Assembly (NCBI RefSeq): GCF_035989245.1
Contig: NZ_JAYMFF010000002.1
Span: 310,001 to 374,000 of the forward strand
Reading direction: 5' to 3'
DNA length: 64,000 nt
Source: Adlercreutzia wanghongyangiae
GTDB lineage: Bacteria > Actinomycetota > Coriobacteriia > Coriobacteriales > Eggerthellaceae
Below the pieces are notes generated by a model that saw nothing but the letters and a program-made list of their open reading frames with translations, was not told where the DNA came from and ran no database searches. Position 1 is the first letter of the stretch; the number at the start of each line of letters is the position of its first letter. Position numbers and translations under genes: made by a program. Shown one piece after another: positions 10,045 to 18,759 of this stretch.

Positions 10045-10668
10045 TCAGCGGGTGCCGTCGGCCCTCTCGCGACGGTCGGCGAGGTTTCCCAAAACGGAGC
10101 CGACCACACAGAACGCCACCCCCATGAGGATAATCCACCCCAGCACCAGCATGCCTGAAGTAGACCCCAAGGCCATCAAGAAGTACCCCACATAGGGAAC
10201 CGAGAACGTGACCAACCCCAGAACGTTTTGGTAAGGAACCGGATGCAGGTCGTTCTCGGCGTTGGCGTCGCCCTTGGTAGTAAGCTCGCCAGCAGCCACA
10301 TCGTTTTCCTGCACCCGATGCACGATCACATCCTCGTCGCGCCAGAAGGCCGCCACATCGCCCGCCTGCAACGATTCCCCGGAAGCCGGTTCGGCATACA
10401 CCAGGCTGCCTGTGGGGTAGGCAGGCTCCATCGAGCCCGAAATAATGGCGTAAGACTGCATGCCCAGAACGCGCGGCACCACGGCAGCGCCCATGCCCAC
10501 CACCAGCAACGCGACAATAATGCACGCGCCGACAACGGCGCACAACCGGGCCGCCACCCGCAAGTGGGTCAAGCGCCGCTCAACAGCGTGGGAGAAAGAA
10601 TCGCGGGATATGTTCGCCGACTGCTGGGCCATGGAATCAATGTACCACGAGGGGCGGACCGCCGCCAT
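10045..10668 (-). CDS. sipW: SipW-type (ER/archaeal-type) signal peptidase I
   Basis: Up to 207 residues. A membrane helix (about 42-65) precedes the catalytic serine box 'ISGSMEPAYPTGS', followed by 'VIVHRV', where the histidine replaces the general-base lysine of ordinary bacterial signal peptidases, then 'TKGDANAEND'. A second helical region at the C-terminus (about 165-195) anchors the end. These are the hallmarks of SipW, which in Bacillus processes the matrix proteins TasA and TapA. Candidate ATG codons lie at 10668 (GAGGGGCGG upstream) and 10632. It ends the adhesin operon, and exported proteins with SipW-style signal peptides are encoded a few genes upstream, so they are the likely substrates. 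The symbol is by family analogy. Confidence 0.85.
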   Translation of the reverse strand: MAAVRPSWYIDSMAQQSANISRDSFSHAVERRLTHLRVAARLCAVVGACIIVALLVVGMGAAVVPRVLGMQSYAIISGSMEPAYPTGSLVYAEPASGESLQAGDVAAFWRDEDVIVHRVQENDVAAGELTTKGDANAENDLHPVPYQNVLGLVTFSVPYVGYFLMALGSTSGMLVLGWIILMGVAFCVVGSVLGNLADRRERADGTR

Positions 10669-10703
10669 GGCGCCCCGCCCCTCGATCGGTCATTCAGAAA
10701 ACC

Positions 10704-11822
10704 CTAGGCTTCCGCCGGTGCTTCCTCTTCTTGGTTCTTGCGATGGGCGCGCACCAGCACGAACGCCATAAGTGCGGCAATCACTGCAGCGGCCACGGCC
10801 CAGGGAATCCACGCGGTGTTGGCCGCCGGGGCTCCATCGCCCGGCTGCTGGCCTGCCGACAGCGCATTCTCATCGTCGTTGATGGTCTGTACCTCGGGAA
10901 CGGCGAGCGGCGTGCCGTCGTCGGAAAGAACCTCAGTGCCCGCATCGGTGGTAAGCGGCGTCTGCTCGATGGGATTCGCGGGATCGCCCGTACCAGTCCC
11001 GGCACCAGCGCCAGCCGCCGCGGCGGCAACCTGCTCCGGCGTCACCGTGGTGAAATAGGCCCCCTGTGCCGTTGATCCATCGGAAGTAGTCACATCCACG
11101 CGACCTGAGGGCTGCTGCACCGTGGTGGTGCCCTCAGCCAAACGCGTATAGCGGAACGTGACCACGTTCCGCGTTTCGTCGGCGGAAAGCGTCAGCACCA
11201 CCAGAGTAGCCTGGGGCAGATAGTTCTCAATGTAAACCGGAGCCGTAGCCGGACGATCGCCGATGTCGCCGAAGAACGTCTGGGGCTCCTGCAGCTGGTT
11301 GCCATCGGCATCCACGTAATTCACGGTGTAGGCCACGCGATTGGCCAGAATGCCGTAAGCCACCACGAAGTCGGTGTCCTCAGTGATGGTGGCCGGATTC
11401 GTTGCCACCATATCGCCCTTATCGTTGACCGTCGCATAGTAGGTGGTCTCCACTGCCACATCGCCATGGATATTGTCGGACTGCACGTTGTCCAGCGCTG
11501 CCAGGCGAATACCCTTGGCGTAGTACTTGCTATCAGCGGGTACTTCCACCTTTACCTGGCTAAAGTCGAACGTACTCCCAGGTTGGACCGCGTTCGCCCC
11601 ATCGAAGACCACTTTGTCGGAGCCATTCACAGTGCCCTGGTTGCCAGCGTAAACCGCCACACGATAGGTCGTACCGTTGAAGGGTTGCGCCTGGGGCGTC
11701 GGCGAGGTGCTCTTGTCAGCGGCTGGGTCTGCGAAGGCAGGTGCCGCGCCCAGGGAAGCAACCATCGCTGTGGTACAGACGATGACCAAGGCCTTTCTCG
11801 TCAGTTTATCGGTGAACTTCAT
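10704..11822 (-). CDS. Secreted membrane-anchored protein with a MucBP-like domain
   Basis: 372 residues. Signal peptide 1-31 (cleaved near 'APAFA'). A beta-rich region follows; about 150-225 ('VAYTVNYVDADGNQL' through 'RNVVTFRYTRL') has the pattern of a MucBP repeat. An Ala/Gly/Thr-rich stalk leads to a single C-terminal helix ending in a basic tail (RAHRKNQEEE). There is no LPxTG-type motif ahead of the helix, so it is held by the helix alone or processed in another way. The ATG at 11820-11822 overlaps the stop of the preceding gene by four bases and has GGAGG nine bases upstream, so translation is coupled. Probably a basal or accessory component of the same surface structure. Confidence 0.7.
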   Translation of the reverse strand: MKFTDKLTRKALVIVCTTAMVASLGAAPAFADPAADKSTSPTPQAQPFNGTTYRVAVYAGNQGTVNGSDKVVFDGANAVQPGSTFDFSQVKVEVPADSKYYAKGIRLAALDNVQSDNIHGDVAVETTYYATVNDKGDMVATNPATITEDTDFVVAYGILANRVAYTVNYVDADGNQLQEPQTFFGDIGDRPATAPVYIENYLPQATLVVLTLSADETRNVVTFRYTRLAEGTTTVQQPSGRVDVTTSDGSTAQGAYFTTVTPEQVAAAAAGAGAGTGTGDPANPIEQTPLTTDAGTEVLSDDGTPLAVPEVQTINDDENALSAGQQPGDGAPAANTAWIPWAVAAAVIAALMAFVLVRAHRKNQEEEAPAEA

Positions 11823-12643
11823 CGGGCGTCGCCCTCCTTTGAATCCTGATCGTTTTTACGACGGCGAACTATGGCAGTTACCAGCACAACGCCCGCCAGC
11901 GCAACGATGAGCGCAATGATTCCCATGCGGATAGTGTCCCCGGTCTGAGACAGCTTCTTCTCAGGCTTGTCAGACTGCGTTGGCTTCTCCTCGTCCTTGG
12001 GCGTATCCCCGCCGTTCCCCGGCACACCTGGATCCGTGGCATTGGGCTCCGCGGCAAAGGAAAGTTGCAGAACAGCATTGGTATCGAAGTAGGTATTGCC
12101 ATGGGTCTCGCCGTCGATGGACACCTCGAGGATCACCTTGGCCCGAGCCTTGGCAGCCAGGGTCTCCAAGAAGAACCAATCTCCCGTGGCCTCGGTGGCA
12201 TCGAAGAGGCCCTTGGTAGTGCCCGAGCCAGCATCGCCGGAAACCACCTCATTGGTCAGGATGACCTTTTCTTCACCGGCGGGATTGATGAACGTGAGCT
12301 TGTAGCTGTAGGAACCGCCGGAGTTGGAGTTCGCGTCAGTGAACGACTTCTCCATGGTCTTCAGCACTTCGTTCTTCATGTACCAGTCGGCTGCGCCATC
12401 GTAGCTCTCATAAAGGTCCACCGTGAACTTCGCTGAATCACCCGGCTGCATGCCGCCGATAATCCGAGCGATGGCAGCAGAACCATCGTCTTTCATTTCG
12501 GTACCAGTGAACTCCACCGTCCACTGTTTCTCGATGGTGTTAGCGAAAGCAGAAGGCACCAAGGCGAATAGCGCGGCTACGACCACCATGAAGGTAGCAA
12601 GGCCCGCGAAGGCGATATGTTTTCCCATGGCGGTTTGTTTCAT
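11819..12643 (-). CDS. Exported protein with LSQTG cell-wall sorting-like signal
   Basis: 274 residues. Signal peptide 1-34 ('FALVPSAFA'). The central domain (35-200) is beta-rich and unrecognised. A Lys/Pro/Glu spacer precedes 'LSQTGD', a membrane helix and RRRK, the layout of a sortase substrate, with Ser in place of the Pro of LPxTG. No sortase gene is in the window, so a housekeeping sortase elsewhere would be needed. It follows the TasA-like gene by 12 bp, with GAGGTG before its ATG. Role inferred: wall-linked subunit or anchor of the surface fibre. Confidence 0.7.
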   Translation of the reverse strand: MKQTAMGKHIAFAGLATFMVVVAALFALVPSAFANTIEKQWTVEFTGTEMKDDGSAAIARIIGGMQPGDSAKFTVDLYESYDGAADWYMKNEVLKTMEKSFTDANSNSGGSYSYKLTFINPAGEEKVILTNEVVSGDAGSGTTKGLFDATEATGDWFFLETLAAKARAKVILEVSIDGETHGNTYFDTNAVLQLSFAAEPNATDPGVPGNGGDTPKDEEKPTQSDKPEKKLSQTGDTIRMGIIALIVALAGVVLVTAIVRRRKNDQDSKEGDAR

Positions 12644-12655
12644 GAGGACACCTCG

Positions 12656-13465
12656 CTAGTTTCTGCTGGTCCAGTCGAGGCCGTACTGTTCGAACTGCGT
12701 CACATCAATGCCCCAGGCGCTCTTGGCCGCATCAACCGCGTTGTTCACCTGCACGGAATCGACCTGGGCCGCAAGGCCGAGATAACACTGAGCGTAGGCA
12801 CCATTAGCCGCTGCCGGGTCATCACGCAAAGACGAGCTGACGGCAATGCCCGTAACGGCAGGGGACGACGCATGCTCGCCAGCCTTCAGCACATGCTTGT
12901 AGTAGAACACCAAGCGCTCACCGGTGCTTTCCTCAGCGGAGAATACCCAGTCACCTTCACTTGTGGCATCGTAGGCCAGCTGGATGTGAGCCGGATTCAG
13001 AGTCGCATCCTTCTGAGGCTTGTCGGCCAACTCCTCGGCCGACACGGTAGCTGATGCGGCGGCTGTCGTTGCCGTGGGGGTCGACGTGGCCCAGTACTTG
13101 CGCACCGTCAGGCGTACGTATTCGTCCATGTCGTCGGAAGCGTTTTTCACCGAGAGCGCCTCGGGGTACATCTTATCCAGCTGCGGGCCCGTTTCCACAT
13201 CTGCGCCCAACAGCTTGTCCTGCTGCTGGATGAGCTGGTCGTCCCCGGACACGATGCGGAATTCGGCCTCGTCACCGGTTTTCTCGGTCAGCTTCACGCC
13301 GATATGAGTCTGCTGGATCTCGGCCACGTAATCAGGGCTGAAGAATTCCAGCTTGGCGCGAGCAGGGCTTACCGCCATCATGACCAAGCAGCCCACGAGA
13401 GCTCCCGCGAGTATGATGAGCAGGATGCGCGTCTGCAACGAAAGGTTCTTAATGCTGCGAATCAT
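12656..13465 (-). CDS. Exported TasA/camelysin-like subunit (putative)
   Basis: 269 residues. A basic N-terminus and hydrophobic core (about 13-36) form a signal peptide or anchor. The mature part includes 'PEALSVKNASDDMDEYVRLTVRKYW', a pattern I associate with TasA/camelysin-like exported proteins in which a conserved 'VKN' strand is followed by 'YVR' and 'TV'. A Thr/Ala-rich insertion sits at about 145-165. The gene starts two bases after the stop of the gene before it, with GGAAGGTGAG as ribosome site inside that gene's end. Fold assignment is by pattern only; function as a fibre subunit is inferred from the SipW gene in the same operon. Confidence 0.6.
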   Translation of the reverse strand: MIRSIKNLSLQTRILLIILAGALVGCLVMMAVSPARAKLEFFSPDYVAEIQQTHIGVKLTEKTGDEAEFRIVSGDDQLIQQQDKLLGADVETGPQLDKMYPEALSVKNASDDMDEYVRLTVRKYWATSTPTATTAAASATVSAEELADKPQKDATLNPAHIQLAYDATSEGDWVFSAEESTGERLVFYYKHVLKAGEHASSPAVTGIAVSSSLRDDPAAANGAYAQCYLGLAAQVDSVQVNNAVDAAKSAWGIDVTQFEQYGLDWTSRN

Positions 13466-13467
13466 GG

Positions 13468-14055
13468 CTACTCACCTTCCGCAGTGATCGGGTTGGTTGG
13501 CTGCTTGACCGGATTTCCCGGGTTCTTGAGGTAAATCGCTCCCTCAGATTCCACGAACGTGCCGTGCCAATCGTCCCAGGAAGTACCCTCGGCCTTCGCG
13601 CATTGCTGCACGACCACGATATCGAAGGGACGGAGTTTGGACTTATCCTTCACTTCCACTATGACTTTAATATCGCTTGTGGACTTGCCCGGCGCGATGG
13701 GGGCGTTGTAATACAACCAGCCACCAGCCTCAGTCCAGTCGGCAGCCTTATCCACTGTAATGGTTACGCCGCCTTCCATCTTGGTCGGGTCGGGATATAC
13801 CAGCTTCACGCGCACCAGCGCATCAGCGGCGTTCTCGTTACCGGTGTTCTTCACACGGATCGTCTTATTGAGGCCGTCTAGCTCCTCCTCCACATCAGTC
13901 GGCGGCTCGTCGGGTTCCCATTGGAACGAGATCATGCCGTTGGCCTTGGTGGTGTCAGTATAGTAGGCATAGGCGGTACCCGTTGCCATGGCCAAGCAGG
14001 CAACCAGGGCGAGAGCCAATACCGCGGCGAATTTGCGCGATATACTCCGTGTCAT
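13468..14055 (-). CDS. SipW-dependent-type TasA-like exported protein
   Basis: 195 residues. The signal region ends 'TAYAYYTDTTKANG', matching the SipW-type signal pattern in which A-Y-F/Y-T/S-D follows the hydrophobic core. The mature domain includes 'LNKTIRVKNTGNENAADALVRVKLVYPD', a beta-sandwich pattern typical of TasA/camelysin relatives. Such proteins build extracellular fibres or act as proteases or adhesins in Firmicutes. The ATG at 14053-14055 has GGAGG eight bases upstream; a GTG two codons earlier is less well placed. It lies 15 bp after the beta-helix adhesin and two bases before the next subunit. Confidence 0.75.
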   Translation of the reverse strand: MTRSISRKFAAVLALALVACLAMATGTAYAYYTDTTKANGMISFQWEPDEPPTDVEEELDGLNKTIRVKNTGNENAADALVRVKLVYPDPTKMEGGVTITVDKAADWTEAGGWLYYNAPIAPGKSTSDIKVIVEVKDKSKLRPFDIVVVQQCAKAEGTSWDDWHGTFVESEGAIYLKNPGNPVKQPTNPITAEGE

Positions 14056-14070
14056 GCTCACAACCTCCCT

Positions 14071-17000
14071 TTACTCGCCCGCAACCCGAGCGATCACTGG
14101 GTCCGTCAGATTGGTCAGGCCGCCTTGTGCCTCAGCAGCGGCGCGCCGATTCTTATACACCGTATCCTGGGACACCTGGATTCCGTTGCTGTTGAAATCG
14201 CCGCTCTCACCCTGAGCGTAGCTGTTCACCACGCCGGTGCCGTAAGACTTATCATCATTAAAGGTGTTTTCGAATTTGACGGTCTCATCACCTTTGATGG
14301 AGACCGCCTCCTCAGCAGAATCAACGGTGAAGTTATCGCCGGCGAAGCCTATTTCCTCCACCACGACGTACCAGCCCTTCTTGATATCCTCAATCGTGCG
14401 GGACATTGAAGCGCCCGACTCTTCGTCGAAGGTCATGCCGATGACCGTTTCAAACTTGGGGTTGTTCGGCGCCGCGGTATACGCAGCCTTCGACTGGTAG
14501 GCGCGCACCCGGAAGGCTGTGGTGATGGTGCCATTGTTTGCCGAGCCCATGTCCTTCAGGTTCGTCCAAGACTTATCGATCGTCAGATTGAAGGTATCCG
14601 GGGGGAGCTTCGGGTCGTCGGGGTTATCTTCTTTCGGATTCTTACCGATGGTGATTTTGCCGTTGCATCCAATGCCGCCGCCGTTATTGGCGGAGTAATT
14701 ACCGGTAATGAACACGCTGGCTTCTTTCATAGCCGCCGCCTTCGCAGCCGCCTGACCCATCTCGTTGTTGTCCCCAAGGTACGGGTGAGCCTTCAGAGCC
14801 ATGAAACGCGAGGCCACGGCATGCCCATCCTCGGGGAATTTGTTGGAAAGAATTTTATAGACGTGATAAGAGGATCCCTCTTTGTCGGTGTCATCCACAA
14901 AGGTTTTAAAGTACTCCACCACACCATCGGCGACAACAGTGTCAGAGTCATCTTTGTATACCGCACCGCCGTCTTTAGTCGGTTTAGTGATGTCGAAGTT
15001 GAGGTTCAAAAGATATTTATGATACCCCTTATGCTCATCGTCACTGTCGCGAACCGAGGTGATGAGTCCTGCCCGCGAACTATATTCTTCCGACGAATCA
15101 TATCCTGTGCCAGTAAAGACCGCAGTTGTACCCACAAACACCTCTGAAACCTCATTGAGGGTCATCGTCTCTGGAAGGTATACGTAGGCATAGCCTTTTT
15201 CAAAATTTGCATTTCCAAAGGAATAGGTTTCCAGAACCTTCCCCATAGGGTCACTGACGACAACTTTATTAGCTGCATTAAACCAGCCAACTTTTTTGAA
15301 CTCAACTCGATTGCTGGCTTTGCCACTCATGTAGCCATCCCAGTTGTAGACTCCGCCGCCGAGCATGTTGTTGTACACCGTGCTGGCCTTGGCGCAGAAG
15401 TAATCGTCGGAAGAGTGTTTCGGCAGATTGAGACGATTCATCGATGCCCACTGGTCGCCATACTCATTGGGGTTGGTGGTATAGCCCTCATGATTTGCCG
15501 TATTGTCGAAAATAGCGGCATCAGAGGTAATGACCGTGCCGTTAGTGCAAGCTGCCACGCCTCCGCCGTAACCGTCAGCCGTATTTCCTTTCACCACAGG
15601 ATTGCGCACCTCGAACGTGCCGCCTGAAGGAACGAACAAACCGCCTCCACCATAGTCGAAATCGGTGGCTGTGCTGTTATTAGTGATGTAGCCCATGCGC
15701 AGGTAGCTCTCCGCTGCAGGCATGACCGTCAAGCCGCCGCCCTCGCTGGTACCGCAGGCGTTGCCCGCAATAACCGCATATTCAATGGCGATCTTTGGCA
15801 TGACGAACTTGAACTCGCCCGGCAGGTACAGTCCGCCTCCGGTATCAGATGCATAGTTTGCGGTAATTTCCGCGTTATTGATCGTTGTGTTGGCGCCGGT
15901 GAATATTCCACCACCACCTCCGCCATAGTTGTTCCACGGGCGAGGTTCTGGGCTCTCAGAAGGATGCTCGCTTTCGTAATTATGATCAGATTGATTATTC
16001 GTGATGCAGCAAGACTCGTCTAACACGAGCGAGTTGGAGCAAACCGTTGATTCAATCGCGCCATTCTTCTTGAGCGTAGCCTTAACATACACGCCACCAC
16101 CATCGGCCGCTGCACGATTACCAGCAATGATTGCATTACCAGCAATGCGAACATCAGAATTGGCTTCTACATAGATGCCGCCGCCGTTGGGATATTCCAC
16201 GCGGCTTGACGCTATGACGGTATCACTTGCATCGCCCCGAGAGGCCTTGTTACCAGCGATAACAGCATCTCCATCTACGATGAGCGTGCAGTTCGTAGCC
16301 CAAATACCGCCGCCATTATGCTTTTGGCCCGACACATTGCCCGCAATATAGGCACTGTCACCCACCGAGAGCGTGCTTTGTTCTTTGGTTACTCCTTCGA
16401 AGTAGATGCCGCCACCATTCTCTTTAGCACCACTGCCCACGATAAAGCCACCATCGATGGTCACCGATTTGGCTCCTTTGGCCGTGATAGCATGGTTGCC
16501 CTCTGCGTTGGTGAAGAGACCACCGCCAATGGAAAGGGAGGCATTGGAATCCACCTTAATAAGAGCATTCATGCCTTCTGCCTCCAAAGACCCCGGCGTC
16601 TTCTCACCCGCGAGGTTGAGCTGGAGCTTGTCACGGATTTCCTTAGTGGTGCCCGTCAGACGATCGGTTTCAGAATGCGTTACATAATAGGTAAGGGTTT
16701 TGTTCTCATAAGTCGCCAGTTGAGCGATATCGGATTTAGCGTACTTCTCAGAGTTTGTCGTCTCCGTACTCTCTACTCCCACCGCTTCAATTCCCGCAGT
16801 AGCCGTATCGTCAATGGACAGGGAAGCGCCATCGGCGACTTCAAAAGCCACGGCATTTGAAGAGGGATCCTTGACAGTAATATGATGTCCAGCAAGCTGG
16901 ATTGCCTTATCCCCCTCAACTTTCACGCCCAATTCAGATTCACCAAGTTCAACCTCAATGTCCCCAGTAAGGGTAATAGCCGTTTCGGCGTTCGTCGACT

Positions 17001-17835
17001 CCAAAAGTGATTTCAATTCAGTCCAGTTGGCAGCCTCTTCCTTTGCGTTAATTTCTGAAGAAGTAATTTTCACGACAATTTTCTTCTGCGACTTTGCGGC
17101 GGCCATGAGAGCATCGGCAGGGACGACATATCGGCCGTTCACAAAAGTGGTCTCAACCTCCACCGCTTCATCTTCGGAGGAAACCTGCGCGGCTGGTTCC
17201 GCCCCCTGATCTGCTGACTGCGGATAAGCCTGGGGAGTCAGATCATCAGCGATAGCCTCTTCTTGGCTGTTGCCCGTATCAGCTAGAGTAGCTGACTGCG
17301 AGAGCCCGGTACCCTCATCTTCCTGATGTTCTTTCGTCAGCTCATCGGTGGCAGCGACAGCGGGATCATTCGCCGATACCTCAAGTCCTTCGTCCTGAGA
17401 GCCACCTTCATCCGTTTGCTGGGTTGCCGCGACGCTGGCATTACCTTGTCCCGTTTCGCCATCCTGGCCAGACTGAGCTGATTCATTCGATTGTTTTTCA
17501 GAGAGCGAGGAGGTCGTGTAGGCAACCTTCCCAATCTTGAGGGGAACGTCTCCACCACAGGCTTTCACCGTAAACGTAACATCCCGCTGAGTAGAGACTT
17601 CAAGAGACGCGCCATTCTTGACGTTCTTCCCGTCATAGACAACCTTCATGCCATCGGCAATCTCAAAGTCGATCACGGCCACCTTCGGGTTGGCGGCAGC
17701 ATCTTCCGTCGAGGCTGTGGCCGCAAAAGCCTGGAAGTTGCTCACGGATGCAACGAGTGCAGCAGACGCAATAATGGCAATCGCCTTCTTGGCGCGACTG
17801 TTCTTGGATGCAAAGCTTCGAATTGCAGCTCTCAT
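14071..17835 (-). CDS. Large secreted beta-helix adhesin-like protein
   Basis: 1,254 residues from the ATG at 17833-17835 (GGTGGAG just upstream); an in-frame extension to 17892 precedes the true signal peptide. Signal peptide about 1-38 (ends 'NFQAFA'). A Glu/Gln/Asp-rich low-complexity region runs from about 90 to 200. From about 310 to 800 are many 'NxxGGGIYxxxxxxxxIxGxxxI' turns, typical of a right-handed parallel beta-helix. Near the C-terminus is a Cna-B/DUF5979-like domain ('KGWYVVVEEIGFAGDNFTV', 'VKFENTF'). There is no C-terminal membrane helix or sorting signal, so it is presumably released or held by the other subunits. First gene of the operon running down to sipW. Probably binds host or mucosal glycans, which is inference. 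Confidence 0.75.
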   Translation of the reverse strand: MRAAIRSFASKNSRAKKAIAIIASAALVASVSNFQAFAATASTEDAAANPKVAVIDFEIADGMKVVYDGKNVKNGASLEVSTQRDVTFTVKACGGDVPLKIGKVAYTTSSLSEKQSNESAQSGQDGETGQGNASVAATQQTDEGGSQDEGLEVSANDPAVAATDELTKEHQEDEGTGLSQSATLADTGNSQEEAIADDLTPQAYPQSADQGAEPAAQVSSEDEAVEVETTFVNGRYVVPADALMAAAKSQKKIVVKITSSEINAKEEAANWTELKSLLESTNAETAITLTGDIEVELGESELGVKVEGDKAIQLAGHHITVKDPSSNAVAFEVADGASLSIDDTATAGIEAVGVESTETTNSEKYAKSDIAQLATYENKTLTYYVTHSETDRLTGTTKEIRDKLQLNLAGEKTPGSLEAEGMNALIKVDSNASLSIGGGLFTNAEGNHAITAKGAKSVTIDGGFIVGSGAKENGGGIYFEGVTKEQSTLSVGDSAYIAGNVSGQKHNGGGIWATNCTLIVDGDAVIAGNKASRGDASDTVIASSRVEYPNGGGIYVEANSDVRIAGNAIIAGNRAAADGGGVYVKATLKKNGAIESTVCSNSLVLDESCCITNNQSDHNYESEHPSESPEPRPWNNYGGGGGGIFTGANTTINNAEITANYASDTGGGLYLPGEFKFVMPKIAIEYAVIAGNACGTSEGGGLTVMPAAESYLRMGYITNNSTATDFDYGGGGLFVPSGGTFEVRNPVVKGNTADGYGGGVAACTNGTVITSDAAIFDNTANHEGYTTNPNEYGDQWASMNRLNLPKHSSDDYFCAKASTVYNNMLGGGVYNWDGYMSGKASNRVEFKKVGWFNAANKVVVSDPMGKVLETYSFGNANFEKGYAYVYLPETMTLNEVSEVFVGTTAVFTGTGYDSSEEYSSRAGLITSVRDSDDEHKGYHKYLLNLNFDITKPTKDGGAVYKDDSDTVVADGVVEYFKTFVDDTDKEGSSYHVYKILSNKFPEDGHAVASRFMALKAHPYLGDNNEMGQAAAKAAAMKEASVFITGNYSANNGGGIGCNGKITIGKNPKEDNPDDPKLPPDTFNLTIDKSWTNLKDMGSANNGTITTAFRVRAYQSKAAYTAAPNNPKFETVIGMTFDEESGASMSRTIEDIKKGWYVVVEEIGFAGDNFTVDSAEEAVSIKGDETVKFENTFNDDKSYGTGVVNSYAQGESGDFNSNGIQVSQDTVYKNRRAAAEAQGGLTNLTDPVIARVAGE

Positions 17836-17987
17836 CGTCTCCACCGTTCCTCTTATGGGCGCTTGTGCACCCATTCCTCTCTTCAGGCCCACGCTTTTTC
17901 AGGTTCCTCACAACCCGTATAAGCGCATAGGCGCACTGAGCGTAACTCAATGCGCTTTTTCAGCCATCTCTCCTCGTTCGATGCTCA

Positions 17988-17995
17988 GGGGGGGG
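17988..17995. repeat. G8 tract in the leader of the adhesin/SipW operon
   Basis: Eight G on the plus strand, about 155 bp upstream of the adhesin ATG. Its position between the likely promoter and the start codon resembles the intergenic tract upstream of the giant surface gene. Length change here could alter transcription or leader folding. Confidence 0.45.
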
Positions 17996-18051
17996 CTCTC
18001 TCGTCTCTTCACCAGGGCATCTCTGTGCTTATGATCTCCATTTTAGATGCT

Positions 18052-18179
18052 CTGACAGGTTATTGTCTACCTGTCAGTTCGTCTTCAGGGAACAAAAGCG
18101 AGCGTAAGGTCTCCCTACGATTATAAGAATAGCCAGATTTGATAATTTGTCAGACTTTTACCTGTAATGACAGGGTAAA
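18052..18179 (-). promoter_or_regulatory. Putative promoter/operator region of the surface operon
   Basis: Contains a perfect inverted repeat CTGACAGGT (18052-18060)/ACCTGTCAG (18069-18077), a TATAAT on the minus strand (18120-18125), a further CTGACA (minus, 18148-18153), and a palindrome centred near 18167 (TTTACCTGT, 4 nt, ACAGGGTAAA). The half-site ACCTGTCA/TGACAGGT recurs, which suggests a dimeric regulator. The -35 of the TATAAT box is poor, so an activator may be needed. No gene is supported between 17836 and 18601. Confidence 0.5.
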
Positions 18180-18432
18180 GCTATCCTAATGAATAGCTAA
18201 TAGTTGCTCTTTTGTTACTTTTGAGTGGTGAACGGAGAGTTCTTCCAACCTGAATCGTTTTGCACAATCAAAAGGAGTTCGCAAATTGACCAGGGCCATA
18301 TCCTCTAATAACAGGGGGCTTTCATTTATCAGGTGACTTTTCGCAAGGCCTTCCCCTGTTCCTGAGCGAGGATTTTGAGAATATCTTCCAGAAACAAAGC
18401 TAACACCCGAAAGTGTTCGGCTGATTCTTCTA

Positions 18433-18620
18433 TGGTGGAGCGTAGGGGGATGCGGAAGCCCTGCTGCGCAGGTCTTCGAGACCTCGGCCTTCGGCCTCGG
18501 CCGCGAACAGTCCACTGGACTGTTCGCCCCTCGCGGGGTTCGATCCTTGGGAACCCCTATATACAAGAAGCCAGATCACATGACCTGGCTTCTGAAATAC
18601 TTGGTGGAGCGTAGGGGGAT
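18433..18620. repeat. 19-bp direct repeat of the tRNA-Ala 3' end flanking a hairpin cluster (att-like)
   Basis: TGGTGGAGCGTAGGGGGAT occurs at 18602-18620, where it is the tRNA-Ala 3' end including CCA, and again at 18433-18451. Duplication of a tRNA 3' end is the usual scar of a tRNA-targeting integrase. The 150 bp between holds several hairpins: 18470-18484, a 12-bp inverted repeat at 18503-18527, GGGGTTC/GAACCCC near 18535-18557, and the tRNA terminator at 18566-18593. No integrase is present. Confidence 0.6.
18566..18593 (-). terminator. Hairpin after tRNA-Ala
   Basis: AGAAGCCAGATCA pairs with TGACCTGGCTTCT (one mismatch). It lies 9 bp downstream of the tRNA-Ala 3' end on its strand and is followed by a T-rich TTGTATATA stretch, so it probably ends the tRNA transcript. 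Confidence 0.6.
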
Positions 18621-18677
18621 CGAACCCCTGACCTCAGGCTTGCAAAGCCCGCGCTCTCCCAGCTGAGCTAACGCCCC
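18602..18677 (-). tRNA. alaT: tRNA-Ala (anticodon TGC)
   Basis: 76 nt including an encoded CCA. Minus strand starts GGGGCGTTAGCTCAGCTGGG, the anticodon loop reads CTTTGCAAG (TGC), and the T-arm is GGGGTTCGATCCCC. The tRNA-Ile/tRNA-Ala pair downstream of gyrA is the known actinobacterial order (ileT-alaT after gyrA in Mycobacterium); here it is transcribed in the same direction as gyrA but with one convergent gene between. Confidence 0.95.
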
Positions 18678-18759
18678 ATAGCGTGCACCGACAGCCATCG
18701 CTTTGCATGATCGGGGTATTCGACTGAGATTGATGCGGCCGATTTGGCCCGAAATATAA

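Noticed and set aside
18186..18566. 126-codon minus-strand ORF next to tRNA-Ala
   Set aside because: It runs through the hairpin cluster and the tRNA repeat, has no recognisable domain or ribosome site, and its residues are those expected from translating palindromic DNA.
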